Assembly: GCA_018825305.1 (NCBI GenBank)
Contig: JAHJEO010000009.1
Location: 1 to 64,000, forward strand
From: Gammaproteobacteria bacterium
GTDB taxonomy: Bacteria > Pseudomonadota > Gammaproteobacteria > Burkholderiales > Rhodocyclaceae
Direction: 5' to 3'
Length of the DNA: 64,000 nt
Positions 30,427 through 39,930 of this stretch are shown in pieces (within the stretch, counting starts at the first letter, position 1; each line of letters opens with the position of its first letter). The notes beneath the pieces were generated by a model, which did no database searches, was not told the DNA's origin, and was given only the letters and a program-made list of their open reading frames with translations. A program made the translations under genes and the position numbers.

Positions 30427-30835
30427 CGGTGACGCGCCCGCGCAGCGACTTGACCTGGCCGCGCTGTACCTTGCTATCGACCCGCTTGCGCTGCGAGCTT
30501 TTCGTCGGTTTGGTCGGCCGCCTCGGCGGCTGGACGAAGGCGGCCTGCGCGATCATCTCGCGCAGCCGCACCAGCGCGTCGGCAGTGTTGCGCTCGAGGC
30601 TGCGGTGCGCCTGCGCCTTGATGACCACCACACCGTCGGAGCTGATGCGCTGGTCGCTCAACTGCAGCAGTCGGGCCTTGATCGCCTCGGGCAGCGACGA
30701 CGCGCCGATATCGAAGCGCAGATGCACCGCGTTCGAGACCTTGTTGACGTTCTGGCCGCCGGCACCCTGGGCGCGAATGGCGATGAACTCGACCTCCTCC
30801 TCGCGCAGCAGGCTCTCCGGTGGTGACGAGGTCAT
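30419..30835 (-). CDS. arfB: Peptidyl-tRNA hydrolase ArfB (YaeJ) ribosome rescue factor
   Basis: 138 aa. It has the class I release-factor catalytic motif GGQ at residues 26-28 (AQGAGGQNVNKVSNAVHLRFD) but no codon-recognition domain. The C-terminal tail is very basic (RRPTKPTKSSQRKRVDSKVQRGQVKS), as required in ArfB to occupy the mRNA channel of stalled ribosomes. It rescues non-stop ribosomes alongside tmRNA-SmpB; smpB lies at 62.2 kb. It is followed by the exonuclease gene with an 8-base overlap. Confidence 0.93.
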   Translation of the reverse strand: MTSSPPESLLREEEVEFIAIRAQGAGGQNVNKVSNAVHLRFDIGASSLPEAIKARLLQLSDQRISSDGVVVIKAQAHRSLERNTADALVRLREMIAQAAFVQPPRRPTKPTKSSQRKRVDSKVQRGQVKSLRGRVTDG

Positions 30836-30857
30836 TGCAGCGGCGCCCGAAGCGGGA

Positions 30858-31400
30858 TCAGCGCAGAAAATTCTTGCTGATGTCGCGGAACAGGTCGGTG
30901 CCGGCCTGTCGTAGCCACTCGAAGCAGGCCATTTCGCGCGTCACGATCTCGATGCCATGCTGACGCATGCGCTCCAGCGCATGGCGCTTGTCGTCGGGAT
31001 TGCGCGAGGAAACCGCATCGGCCACCACGAACACATCCTTGCCCTGCGCGCGCAGGTCCAGCGCGGTCTGCATCACGCAGACGTGCGATTCGATGCCGCA
31101 CACCACCACCTGGCGTCGCTCCTCCCCGGCCAGCCCCGACAGGCAATCCGCCGCGACGCAGGAAAAATGATTCTTCTCCGCCACGGCGCCGGGCGGGAAC
31201 AGCGCCGCCAGATCGGGCTGGGTGCGGCCCAATCCCTTGGGGTACTGTTCGCTGACCATCACCGGCACGCCGATCTTCTGCGCCACCCGGGTCAGCCACA
31301 TCACGTTGTCCAGAATCCGCTGCCAGTCATCGACCAGCGTCAGCAGCTTGCCCTGCATGTCCACCACCAGCAGCGCGGACTCATCAGCCTTCATCAACAT
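30858..31400 (-). CDS. Isochorismatase-family cysteine hydrolase (YcaC-like)
   Basis: 180 aa. The start at 31400 has GGAGGTG six bases upstream. The catalytic triad of the family is visible: D14 (LVVDMQGKL), K76 (EKNHFSC) and C108 (GIESHVCVMQTAL). This matches YcaC-type hydrolases, whose true substrate is not settled. It lies 22 bases upstream of arfB on the same strand. Confidence 0.9.
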   Translation of the reverse strand: MLMKADESALLVVDMQGKLLTLVDDWQRILDNVMWLTRVAQKIGVPVMVSEQYPKGLGRTQPDLAALFPPGAVAEKNHFSCVAADCLSGLAGEERRQVVVCGIESHVCVMQTALDLRAQGKDVFVVADAVSSRNPDDKRHALERMRQHGIEIVTREMACFEWLRQAGTDLFRDISKNFLR

Positions 31401-31446
31401 ATTCACACCTCCATGGGCCAAGCATAGCACCGCCGCCACGGGCATC

Positions 31447-32199
31447 TCAGCCGCCGCCGATGCTGTCCCACAGCAGTTTGATGCCGACCAGCAGCAACAG
31501 CCAGTTCAATGTTGCCGCGAAGGCACGCTGATTCAGGCCATGCAACAGCTTCAGGCCGACCCAGTAACCGATCGGCACCACCGGCAGCAGCAGCGCGGCG
31601 GTCTTGAGGTTGCCCAGGTCGAGCAGGCCAAGCCAGCCGTAGGGAATCAGCTTGGTGAAATTGACGACGGAAAAATAGGCCACGGTCGTGCCCACCATCC
31701 GCACCCGGTCCAGTTGCAGCGGCAGCAGGTACTGCATCAGTGGCGGGCCGCCGGCGTGGGAAATGAAGCTGGTGAAGCCGGACACCGCGCCCCAGAAGCT
31801 GCCGCGACGCCACGACGGCGCCAGCGGCTGGCGCGCCGGGTCGGCGCGGCGAAAGCGGTCGAGCGCGAACAGGATGGCCTCGACGCCGATGATGCCGCGA
31901 ATCCAGCGCGCATCGATCCAGCCGAAAGTGAGCGTGCCGATGACGATGCCGACGACGGCGGCGGGCAACAGGACGCGCAGGTGGGCCGCGTCGAACTTGC
32001 CGCGGAAAACCGCCAGGCCGATCGCATCCATCACCAGCAGGATCGGCAACATCACCGCCGCCGCCTGCGGCGGGGCCACCACCAGCGCCATCAACCCGAC
32101 CGACAGCCCGCCGGTGGCGCCGCCGAAACCGGCCTTGGAAATCCCCGCGATCAGCACGCCGAATACGGCGGCCACGTAGAACCACGGATCGTCGATCAT
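31447..32199 (-). CDS. TSUP family membrane transporter (TauE/SafE)
   Basis: 250 aa with about seven to eight hydrophobic helices. The N-terminal FYVAAVFGVLIAGISKAGFGGATGGLSVGLMALVV and the central FTSFISHAGGPPLMQYLLP are the repeated family signatures. TSUP proteins move sulfite, sulfoacetate or related anions across the inner membrane; the substrate here is unknown. The Met at 32199 was chosen because the first helix begins just after it; the open frame upstream has no homology. It is divergent from mfd. Confidence 0.88.
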   Translation of the reverse strand: MIDDPWFYVAAVFGVLIAGISKAGFGGATGGLSVGLMALVVAPPQAAAVMLPILLVMDAIGLAVFRGKFDAAHLRVLLPAAVVGIVIGTLTFGWIDARWIRGIIGVEAILFALDRFRRADPARQPLAPSWRRGSFWGAVSGFTSFISHAGGPPLMQYLLPLQLDRVRMVGTTVAYFSVVNFTKLIPYGWLGLLDLGNLKTAALLLPVVPIGYWVGLKLLHGLNQRAFAATLNWLLLLVGIKLLWDSIGGG

Positions 32200-32270
32200 G
32201 GCCTGTCGCCACCATCCATCGGAACACCCTTCGTCGCTCGCCCGCGGCAATGGCGGGCAGTCCGGCCAAG

Positions 32271-32276
32271 TATAAT
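32271..32276 (+). promoter_or_regulatory. Probable mfd promoter, -10 element
   Basis: A perfect TATAAT, 55 bases before the mfd start. The -35 region (around CAATGG) is weak. Confidence 0.4.
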
Positions 32277-32330
32277 CGGCCGCCCCGCTCGTAGCCCCGG
32301 CGGTACCCGCTACGGTACCCCCTGCATACC

Positions 32331-35300
32331 TTGCCATCGCCGTCTTCCCTGCCGCTCCCGCTCGCATCCCTGCCCCCTCCCAAGCCGGGCCAGCGCATCG
32401 CCCTGCCCGAGTTCGCCGGCTCCGCCGACGCCCTCGCCCTGGCCGGCCTTGCCACGCCCGGCCAACTGCTATTCGTCGTCACCGCCAGCCCGCTTGACGC
32501 GCAGCGTCTGCAGGAAGAGATCGGCTGGTTCGCGCCACAGTTGCGCGCGCACCTGCTGCCGGACTGGGAAACGCTGCCCTACGACAATTTCTCGCCGCAC
32601 CAGGACCTTGTCTCCGAACGGCTCGCCACGCTCAATGCCGTGGCAAACGGCGAATGCGAGGTTCTGATCGCGGCGGCCGCCACCGCGCTGATGCGGCTGC
32701 CGCCGCGCGAATACCTTGCCGCCCGCAGCTTCATCGTCGAGCGCGGCACGCGCCTGGCGCTGGAGAAGCTGCGCGAGCAGCTGGCGGTCGCCGGCTACCA
32801 GCACGTCACGCAAGTGGTAGCGGCCGGCGAATTCAGCGTGCGCGGCGGACTGATCGACCTTTTCCCCACCGGCGCACCGCTGCCCTTCCGCATCGAACTG
32901 TTCGACGACGAAGTAGAAACCATCCGCGTCTTCGACGTCGACTCGCAGCGCACGCTCTACCCGGTACCGGAAATCCGCCTGCTGCCGGCACGCGAATTCC
33001 CGCTCGACGAGCCCGGCCGCAACACCTTCCGTCGCCGCTACCGCGAGACCTTCGAGGGCGACGCCTCGCGCAACCGGCTCTACAAGGCTGTCTCGCAAGG
33101 CACGCCGCCGGCCGGCATCGAGTACTACCTGCCGCTGTTCTTCGATACGACGGCAACGCTGTTCGACTACTTGCCCCAGGGTGAACGCGGCACCACCCTG
33201 CTACTGCATCACGACGTCAATGCCGCCTTCCAGCAGTTCTGGCAGGACACCCGCAGCCGTCACGACATGCTCAAGGGCGACCTGGCGAACCCGGTGCTGG
33301 CACCCGGCGAACTGTTCCTCTCGGACGAACAGTTCTTCATCGCCGCGCAAGGATTTCCGCAATACGCGCTGCGTGAAAAAGTCGGCGCTGGCGGCACGGC
33401 AGACGATGCCGGAACGGCCATTCCACCGCCGGCCATCGCCGTCGACCGCCGCGCCGACGACTCGCTGGCGGCGCTGCGCGTCCACCTGGCGCAATGGCCC
33501 GGCCGCACGCTGCTGCTGGCCGAATCGCCGGGACGGCGCGAGACCATCGCCGAGTACCTGGCGGAGCACGACCTTGCCGCAACGCCCTGCGCCGACTTCG
33601 CCGACTTCATCGCAAGCGAACACAAGTTCATGCTTGGCGTCGCCCCGCTGTCCGGCGGCTTCGCCCTGCCCCAGGCCCGGCTCGCCATCGTCACAGAGAA
33701 CGAGCTGTATGCCGCCAACGCCCGGCCGCGGGGCAAGCGCGGCACGGCGCGGCGCAGCAACCTCGAAGGCTGGCTGCGCGACCTCTCCGAGCTGCGCATC
33801 GGCGACCCCGTGGTACACGAATCGCACGGTATCGGGCGCTACAAGGGGCTGGTGCACATGGACCTCGGCAGCGAAGCGGAGGAATTCCTCCACCTCGAAT
33901 ACGCCGAAGGCGCACAGCTTTACGTGCCAGTGGCGCAACTGCACGTCATCTCGCGCTACAGCGGCGTCGACCCCGAGGCCGTCGAACTGCACCGCCTCGG
34001 CTCCGGCCAGTGGGAAAAAGCCCGGCGCAAAGCGGCCGAGCAGGTGCGCGACACCGCGGCCGAACTGCTGCACCTCTACGCGCAGCGCGCAGCGCGCAAG
34101 GGCCACGAATTCACATTCAAGACGCACGACCTCGAGGCCTTCGCCGAAGGCTTCGGCTTCGAGGAAACCCCGGACCAGCTCGCCGCCATCGGCGCGGTGA
34201 TCTCGGACATGGTCTCGGGCAAGCCGATGGACCGGCTGGTGTGCGGCGACGTCGGCTTCGGCAAGACCGAAGTGGCGATGCGCGCCGCCTTCGTCGCCGT
34301 CGCCGACGGCAAGCAGGTTGCCGTGCTCTGCCCCACCACCCTGCTGGCCGAACAGCACTACCAGAACTTTTCCGACCGGTTCGCCGAGTGGCCGGTGAAA
34401 GTGGCCGAGATCTCGCGCTTCCGCTCAGCCAAGGAACAGGCGGAAGCCATCGATCTGCTGGCGCAGGGCAGGATCGACATCCTCATCGGCACCCACCGCC
34501 TGCTGCAAAAGGACGTCGAGTTCTCGCGCCTCGGCCTGGTCATCATCGACGAGGAGCATCGCTTCGGCGTACGGCAGAAGGAGGCGCTCAAGTCGCTGCG
34601 CGCCGAAGTCGACGTGCTGACGCTGACCGCGACGCCCATCCCGCGCACTCTGGGCCTCTCGCTCGAAGGCCTGCGCGACTTCTCGGTAATCGCGACGCCG
34701 CCGTCGCGGCGCCTCGCCATCAAGACCTTCGTCGCGCCGTGGTCCAAGGGCCAGGTGCGCGAGGCCTGCCTGCGCGAGTTCAAGCGCGGCGGCCAGGTGT
34801 ATTTCCTCCATAACGAGGTGGATACCATCGAGAACATGCGCGAGAAGCTGGCGACCCTGCTGCCCGAAGCGCGCATCGTCATCGGCCACGGCCAGCTGCC
34901 CGAGCGCGAGCTGGAGCGGGTGATGCGTGAATTCACCCAACAGAAGCACAACCTGCTGTTGTGCTCGACCATCATCGAGACCGGCATCGACAACCCGCAC
35001 GCCAACACCATCGTCATCAACCGCGCCGACAAGTTCGGCCTGGCGCAGCTGCACCAGCTGCGCGGCCGCGTCGGTCGCTCGCACCATCAGGCCTATGCCT
35101 ACCTGCTGACCGACCAGGACGCCAAGCCCAGCGCCCAGGCCAAGCGCCGCCTCGAGGCCATCCAGGCGATGGAAGAACTGGGGTCGGGCTTCTTCCTCGC
35201 CATGCATGACCTCGAAATCCGCGGTGCCGGCGAGGTGCTCGGCGAAAGCCAGAGCGGTGAGATCCACGAAATCGGCTTCGCGCTCTACACCAGCATGCTC

Positions 35301-35798
35301 AACGCAGCGGTCAAGGCGCTCAAGGACGGCAAGGCCGTGCCCGACCTGACCCAGCCGCTTTCCGTCACATCCGAAATCAACCTGCACTTCCCCGCCCTGC
35401 TGCCAGATGCCTACTGCCCCGACGTGCATGAACGGCTGACGCTCTACAAGCGGCTGGCCAACTGCGACGGAGAAGAGGAGTTGCGCGCGCTGCAGGAAGA
35501 ACTGATCGACCGCTTCGGCGACCTGCCGCAACAGGCGCTGGCCCTGCTCGAAACCCACCGCCTGCGGCTGCTGGGCAAGCCGCTGGGCGTGGTCAAGCTC
35601 GACGCCGGCGCCGCGTCGATCCAGTTGCAGCTCACGCCGAACCCGCCGATCGACCCTGCCGACATCATCCTGCTGATCCAGAACGACCGGGCCTTCAAGC
35701 TCGCCGGGCCGGACAAGCTGGCGTGGCAGAAGCCGACCGCCACGCTGAAGGACAGGGTTCAGGCGGTGAAGGAACTGTTCAAGCGCCTCAAGCCGTAA
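32331..35798 (+). CDS. mfd: Transcription-repair coupling factor
   Basis: 1155 aa (E. coli 1148). Mfd displaces RNA polymerase stalled at lesions and recruits UvrA. The UvrB-homology region comes first (LLPDWETLPYDNFSPHQDLVSERLATL), then the RNAP-interaction domain (IGDPVVHESHGIGRYKGLVHMDL), then a RecG-like translocase with Walker A CGDVGFGKTE (about 638-647), DEEH, TATPIPRTL and LLCSTIIETGIDNPHANT, and the C-terminal TRCF domain. The start is a TTG; no ATG is in frame before conserved sequence. A dispersed motif copy lies at about residues 349-356, read KVGAGGTA, in a variable linker. Confidence 0.96.
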   Translation: MPSPSSLPLPLASLPPPKPGQRIALPEFAGSADALALAGLATPGQLLFVVTASPLDAQRLQEEIGWFAPQLRAHLLPDWETLPYDNFSPHQDLVSERLATLNAVANGECEVLIAAAATALMRLPPREYLAARSFIVERGTRLALEKLREQLAVAGYQHVTQVVAAGEFSVRGGLIDLFPTGAPLPFRIELFDDEVETIRVFDVDSQRTLYPVPEIRLLPAREFPLDEPGRNTFRRRYRETFEGDASRNRLYKAVSQGTPPAGIEYYLPLFFDTTATLFDYLPQGERGTTLLLHHDVNAAFQQFWQDTRSRHDMLKGDLANPVLAPGELFLSDEQFFIAAQGFPQYALREKVGAGGTADDAGTAIPPPAIAVDRRADDSLAALRVHLAQWPGRTLLLAESPGRRETIAEYLAEHDLAATPCADFADFIASEHKFMLGVAPLSGGFALPQARLAIVTENELYAANARPRGKRGTARRSNLEGWLRDLSELRIGDPVVHESHGIGRYKGLVHMDLGSEAEEFLHLEYAEGAQLYVPVAQLHVISRYSGVDPEAVELHRLGSGQWEKARRKAAEQVRDTAAELLHLYAQRAARKGHEFTFKTHDLEAFAEGFGFEETPDQLAAIGAVISDMVSGKPMDRLVCGDVGFGKTEVAMRAAFVAVADGKQVAVLCPTTLLAEQHYQNFSDRFAEWPVKVAEISRFRSAKEQAEAIDLLAQGRIDILIGTHRLLQKDVEFSRLGLVIIDEEHRFGVRQKEALKSLRAEVDVLTLTATPIPRTLGLSLEGLRDFSVIATPPSRRLAIKTFVAPWSKGQVREACLREFKRGGQVYFLHNEVDTIENMREKLATLLPEARIVIGHGQLPERELERVMREFTQQKHNLLLCSTIIETGIDNPHANTIVINRADKFGLAQLHQLRGRVGRSHHQAYAYLLTDQDAKPSAQAKRRLEAIQAMEELGSGFFLAMHDLEIRGAGEVLGESQSGEIHEIGFALYTSMLNAAVKALKDGKAVPDLTQPLSVTSEINLHFPALLPDAYCPDVHERLTLYKRLANCDGEEELRALQEELIDRFGDLPQQALALLETHRLRLLGKPLGVVKLDAGAASIQLQLTPNPPIDPADIILLIQNDRAFKLAGPDKLAWQKPTATLKDRVQAVKELFKRLKP
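33375..33399 (+). repeat. Bipartite dispersed motif copy (mfd)
   Basis: GAAAAAGTCGGCGCTGGCG-GC-ACGG, perfect core, sense orientation, read EKVGAGGT. Confidence 0.92.
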
Positions 35799-35912
35799 AA
35801 ATCGGCACCCCAAGGGTACTTCCTTCGGAGCGCGCTGGCAGGACGGTAATGGTCGGCTTGTTGGGTGCCGTTCTGGGTGCGGCAAGCAGTCACTGGCAAC
35901 AAAACCCGCTTC

Positions 35913-35941
35913 TTGCGAATCGTATCGCCATGAGATACACT
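35913..35941 (+). promoter_or_regulatory. higBA promoter with candidate HigA operator
   Basis: TTGCGA at 35913, 17 bases, TACACT at 35936. The inverted repeat GTATC-N7-GATAC (35922-35938) overlaps the spacer and the -10 element, the usual place for an autoregulating antitoxin to bind. It lies just before the higB ATG. Confidence 0.55.
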
Positions 35942-35949
35942 CCATCTCC

Positions 35950-36219
35950 ATGATTAGGAGCTTCCGGCATGCCGGCTTGCAACGTTTTTTCGAGAGCGGA
36001 TCGAAGGCGGGAATCCAGCCACACCATGCGCCACGCTTGTCCCGCCAGCTGAAAAAACTCGAAACCGCCGCCGCTCCGGCCGACATGAACGTTCCCGGCT
36101 GGAGGCTGCATGCGCTCTCGACAGGGCAATGGTCGGTCTGGGTCAATGGCAATTGGCGCATGACCTTTACCTTCGAGGGCGAGGATGCAATCTTGGTGGA
36201 TTATCAGGATTACCACTGA
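35950..36219 (+). CDS. higB: HigB-type toxin (RelE superfamily)
   Basis: 89 aa. The pattern MIRSFRHAGLQRFFESGSKAGI, RLSRQLKKLETA, PGWRLHALSTGQWSVWVNGNWRMTF and a final VDYQDYH is that of HigB/RelE ribosome-dependent mRNA interferases. Toxin comes before antitoxin, as is normal for higBA. The start ATG follows the promoter closely. It sits between mfd and aroG with its own promoter, so it is an insertion between housekeeping genes. Confidence 0.92.
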   Translation: MIRSFRHAGLQRFFESGSKAGIQPHHAPRLSRQLKKLETAAAPADMNVPGWRLHALSTGQWSVWVNGNWRMTFTFEGEDAILVDYQDYH

Positions 36220-36230
36220 AGGAGAAACTC

Positions 36231-36536
36231 ATGGCCCGCATGTTCAATCCGCCCCACCCCGCCGCCATCCTGCGCGAGGATGTACTGCCGGCACTCGGCC
36301 TGACGGTTTCGGAAACCGCTCGCCAGTTGGGGGTGTCACGCGTCGCCCTATCGCGCGTGCTTAACGAGCATGCCGGCATCTCCGTCGACCTGGCACGCCG
36401 TATCGAAGCCTGGCTGGGCGAGGAAAATGGCGGTCGTGCCGAAACCTGGCTCAAGATGCAAATCGCCTACGACTTGTGGCAGTTGGAAAAAAAATCACCA
36501 TTACGAGGCGTGAAACGTGCCGCGCTAACCAATTGA
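36231..36536 (+). CDS. higA: HigA-type antitoxin, XRE HTH
   Basis: 101 aa. It starts MFNPPHPAAILREDVLPALGLTVSETARQLGVSRVALSRVLNEHAGIS, the HigA family signature with an XRE helix-turn-helix, and continues VDLARRIEAWLGEENGGRAETWLKMQIAYDLWQLEKK. It begins 11 bases after the toxin stop, with GGAG before the ATG. It neutralises HigB and probably represses its own promoter. Confidence 0.93.
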   Translation: MARMFNPPHPAAILREDVLPALGLTVSETARQLGVSRVALSRVLNEHAGISVDLARRIEAWLGEENGGRAETWLKMQIAYDLWQLEKKSPLRGVKRAALTN

Positions 36537-36669
36537 CAAGTCGTTACCGCCGCAGCTGGGGCTTTGCCGCCGCATTCTCGCAAGCCTCTCGACTATCGGC
36601 TGCCAGCCCCACCTTCCGATAGCGAACGCATCTTCCGCCTAGTCCATCAAACGCATCTGGTATCGCCCC

Positions 36670-37737
36670 ATGCAACAGACCGAAAACCTGAACATCGAAT
36701 CCTTCGCGCCGATGCCGACGCCGGAGGAAATTCACGCCCGCCAGCCCCTGAGCGAAGCGGCTGCACGGACGGTGGTCGCCGGCCGCCGGGCGCTGGAGCG
36801 CATCCTCGACCGCCAGGATCAGCGCCTGTTCGTCGTCATCGGCCCCTGCTCGATCCACGACCCGGTCGCCGGGCTCGACTATGCCCGTCGCCTCAAGGCC
36901 CTGTCCGACGAGGTGAGCGACACCCTGCTGCTGGTGATGCGGGTCTATTTCGAGAAGCCGCGCACCTCGACCGGCTGGAAGGGCTTCATCAACGACCCGC
37001 GCATGGACGATTCCTTCCGCATCGAGGAAGGCCTGTCGAAGGCGCGCGAGTTCCTGCTGGCGATCAACGAACTGGGCCTGCCCTGCGGCACCGAAGCTCT
37101 TGATCCGATTGCGCCGCAATACGTCGGCGACCTGATCAGCTGGACCGCCATCGGCGCCCGCACCTCCGAGTCGCAGACCCATCGCGAGATGTCCTCGGGC
37201 CTGTCGACGCCGGTCGGCTTCAAGAACGGCACCGACGGCTCGGTCGATGCCGCCCTCAATGCGATCCTCTCGGCATCCAAGCCACACAGTTTCCTTGGCA
37301 TCAACATGCAGGGCCGCTCGAGCGTGGTACGCACGCGCGGCAACCGCTACGGTCACCTGGTGCTGCGCGGCGGCAACCGTCCCAACTACGACACCGTCAG
37401 CGTCGCCATCGCCGAACAGACTCTCGCAAAGGCCAAGCTGCCGCTGAACATGGTGATCGACTGCTCGCACGCCAACAGCTACAAGAAGCCCGAATTGCAG
37501 CCGCTGGTGATGACGGACTGCGTGAACCAGATCCGCCTCGGCAACCGCTCGATCGTCGGCCTCATGGTCGAGAGCTTCATCGAGTCGGGCAACCAGCCGA
37601 TTCCGGACGATCTGTCGCAACTCAAGTATGGTTGTTCGGTCACCGACGCCTGCGTCGACTGGCCGACCACCGAGAAGATGATCCGCGATGCGCGCGAGGC
37701 GCTGCGCGGCCCGCTCAACGGTCGCAGCAAACAATAA
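36670..37737 (+). CDS. aroG: 3-deoxy-7-phosphoheptulonate synthase, class I (AroG type)
   Basis: 355 aa. First step of the shikimate pathway: phosphoenolpyruvate plus erythrose 4-phosphate. Motifs: VIGPCSIHDP, RVYFEKPRTSTGWKGFINDP (the metal/PEP loop), SWTAIGARTSESQTHREMSSGLS, GNRYGHLVLRGG, and MVIDCSHANSYK. The E. coli AroG, AroF and AroH paralogues share these features. Which aromatic amino acid inhibits it cannot be said. It follows the HigBA pair by 133 bases with no clear promoter. Confidence 0.95.
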   Translation: MQQTENLNIESFAPMPTPEEIHARQPLSEAAARTVVAGRRALERILDRQDQRLFVVIGPCSIHDPVAGLDYARRLKALSDEVSDTLLLVMRVYFEKPRTSTGWKGFINDPRMDDSFRIEEGLSKAREFLLAINELGLPCGTEALDPIAPQYVGDLISWTAIGARTSESQTHREMSSGLSTPVGFKNGTDGSVDAALNAILSASKPHSFLGINMQGRSSVVRTRGNRYGHLVLRGGNRPNYDTVSVAIAEQTLAKAKLPLNMVIDCSHANSYKKPELQPLVMTDCVNQIRLGNRSIVGLMVESFIESGNQPIPDDLSQLKYGCSVTDACVDWPTTEKMIRDAREALRGPLNGRSKQ

Positions 37738-37752
37738 GGGGAGCACGCCGCC

Positions 37753-38976
37753 ATGTCGCTGATCAAGCCCTTTCGCGGACTGCGCCCGGCAGAGGGCCGC
37801 GCCGCCGATGTCGCGGCCCCGCCCTACGACGTGCTCTCCACCGCCGAGGCGCGCATCCGTGCAGAAGGCAAGCCCTGGAGTTTCCTGCACATCTCCAAAC
37901 CAGAGATCGACCTGCCGCCGGAAACCGACCCCTATGCACCCGAGGTCTACGCCAAGGCCGCAACCAACCTCAAGAGCATGCTCGACGCCGGCGTGCTGGT
38001 GCGCGACGAGGCCCCCTGCTACTACGCCTATCGCCTGACCATGGGCGACCACGAGCAGACCGGCCTGGTCGTTGCCGCTTCGGTCTCCGCCTATGATGCC
38101 AACCGCATCAAGAAGCACGAATTCACGCGTCCGGACAAGGAAGACGACCGAGTCCGCCAGATCGATGCGCTCAACGCCCAGACCGGCCCGGTGCTGCTGG
38201 CCTATCCGTCGGACCCCTTCGTCGATGCTCTGCTGACCCAGACCCACCGCGGCACACCCGAAGCCGACGTTACCGCCGCGGACGGCATCCGCCATCAGAT
38301 CTGGGCGATGCGCGACCCGGCGCTGATCGCCAGGATCACCGCCGCCTTCGACTCCCTGCCAGCGCTCTACATCGCCGACGGCCACCACCGCTCGGCGGCC
38401 GCGTCGCGCGTCGCGGCGGCACGCCGCGGGGGAGCCGAGAAGAGCAGCGACTACTTCCTGGCGGTGATCTTCCCCCACCGCCAGATGCGCATCCTCGACT
38501 ACAACCGCGTCGTCACCGATCTCAACGGGCTGGAAAAGTCGGCGCTGGCGGCACGGCTCGCCACGGCCTTCACGGTCGAGACCGCGTCCGGCGCAGTCCA
38601 TCCGGCGCGCAGCGGCGAGTTCGGCATGTACCTGGCCGGGCAATGGCACAAGCTGACCATCAGGCCGGAGCTGATCCCGGCCGACCCGGTGGCACGGCTC
38701 GACGTCAGCCTGCTTTCCGACCACCTGCTCGGCCCCATCCTCGGCATCACCGATTTGCGCCGCGACAAGCGCATCGACTTCGTCGGCGGCATCCGCGGAC
38801 TGGACGAACTGGAGCGCCGCGTCGACTCCGGCGAAATGGCGGTGGCCTTCGCCATGCATCCGACCACCCTCGATGACCTGATGGCGGTGGCCGACGCCGG
38901 CGAGGTGATGCCGCCGAAATCAACCTGGTTCGAACCCAAGCTGGCCGACGGCCTGGTCTCTCACGTGCTCGACTGA
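37753..38976 (+). CDS. DUF1015 family protein
   Basis: 407 aa. The family signature is present: SLIKPFRGLRPAEGRAADVAAPPYDVLST at the N-terminus, IADGHHRSAAASRVAAAR in the centre, and LAVIFPHRQMRILDYNRVVTDLNGL. DUF1015 proteins are widespread, sometimes linked to serine metabolism by gene neighbourhood, but have no proven function. It follows aroG by 15 bases. A dispersed motif copy at about residues 261-268 is read EKSALAAR, in a region where the family normally has a helix of the same length. Its last 16 bases overlap the convergent EamA gene. Confidence 0.9.
   Translation: MSLIKPFRGLRPAEGRAADVAAPPYDVLSTAEARIRAEGKPWSFLHISKPEIDLPPETDPYAPEVYAKAATNLKSMLDAGVLVRDEAPCYYAYRLTMGDHEQTGLVVAASVSAYDANRIKKHEFTRPDKEDDRVRQIDALNAQTGPVLLAYPSDPFVDALLTQTHRGTPEADVTAADGIRHQIWAMRDPALIARITAAFDSLPALYIADGHHRSAAASRVAAARRGGAEKSSDYFLAVIFPHRQMRILDYNRVVTDLNGLEKSALAARLATAFTVETASGAVHPARSGEFGMYLAGQWHKLTIRPELIPADPVARLDVSLLSDHLLGPILGITDLRRDKRIDFVGGIRGLDELERRVDSGEMAVAFAMHPTTLDDLMAVADAGEVMPPKSTWFEPKLADGLVSHVLD
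38533..38556 (+). repeat. Bipartite dispersed motif copy (DUF1015 gene)
   Basis: GAAAAGTCGGCGCTGGCG-GC-ACGG, perfect core, sense orientation, read EKSALAAR. Confidence 0.92.
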
Positions 38977-39860
38977 GGCGGCGGCAACCGCCGCTGCGCG
39001 CGCCAGTTGAGGAAACTCAGCAGGCCCAGTCCACTGCCGATCAGCAGCATCCCGGCCAGTTCGATCGGCGTCGACTGTTCGCCGAGCACCCAGCGCGAGG
39101 AAACGATGGCGACGACCGGCACGCCCAGCACCGACAGGCTGGCCTGCCAGGCCGGCAGGTGCTCCAGCACGTAAAGCCAGAGAAACCAGCCCAGCGCCGT
39201 CACCACCAAAGCCATGAAGGCGAGGATGAACAGGAAGGCCGGCTGCCAGTCCACCGCCCGCTCCGGCACCACGCCGGCAACGACGATCTGCAGCGCCGCG
39301 CCGAACACCATCTGCCACGCCGTCAGTGCCAGTACATCGGCCGCCAGATGACTGCGCCAGCGCTTGACCAGCACGGTGCCGATCGCCCAGGCCAGCGCCG
39401 CCAGCAGGCCGAGCATCTTGGAAATCAGGCTGCCGCCAAGCGACCAGGGCTCGATGATCAGCACCAGCCCGACGACCGTGGACACCACTGCGCCCCATTG
39501 CAGCCCGCGCACCCGTTCGCCGAGCAGCAGCGCGCCGAGCAACAGGGTCCAGATCGGCATGGTGAATATCAGCACCGAGGTGCGGCCGGGACCGCCCTCG
39601 ACCAGCGCCCAGGTCTGTAGCGCCATGAAGGCACCGGTCTGGAACAGCCCGACCCAGGCGGTCCTGCCGACCGCGACGATGCGCAGCGATCGCCCCGTCA
39701 GCAGCAGTGCCGCCAGCAAGGCCGCGGCGCCTGCGCTCGAGCGCAGGGCCGAGAGCTGGAATGGGCCGGCGTAGTCGAGCGCCTGCTTGAGCACCACCCA
39801 GGCGTAACCCCAGATCAGCGTCAGCAGGAACAGCGCAGCCAGGGCGCGGGGAGAGGTCAT
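38961..39860 (-). CDS. EamA (DMT superfamily) transporter
   Basis: 299 aa with about ten transmembrane helices in two EamA repeats, for example LAALFLLTLIWGYAWVVLKQAL at the start and TALGWFLWLYVLEHLPAWQASLSVLGVPVVAIVSSRWVLGE in the second half. Family members export amino acids or other metabolites; the substrate is unknown. The tail-to-tail overlap with the DUF1015 gene (16 bases) is intact on both sides. Confidence 0.9.
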   Translation of the reverse strand: MTSPRALAALFLLTLIWGYAWVVLKQALDYAGPFQLSALRSSAGAAALLAALLLTGRSLRIVAVGRTAWVGLFQTGAFMALQTWALVEGGPGRTSVLIFTMPIWTLLLGALLLGERVRGLQWGAVVSTVVGLVLIIEPWSLGGSLISKMLGLLAALAWAIGTVLVKRWRSHLAADVLALTAWQMVFGAALQIVVAGVVPERAVDWQPAFLFILAFMALVVTALGWFLWLYVLEHLPAWQASLSVLGVPVVAIVSSRWVLGEQSTPIELAGMLLIGSGLGLLSFLNWRAQRRLPPPQSST

Positions 39861-39930
39861 GTCGGTAGTGGGGCGCCGCCTGCGGCATTGCGTCCGCGGC
39901 TGCGGATTTCGTCGCCATGCGACGATGGCG

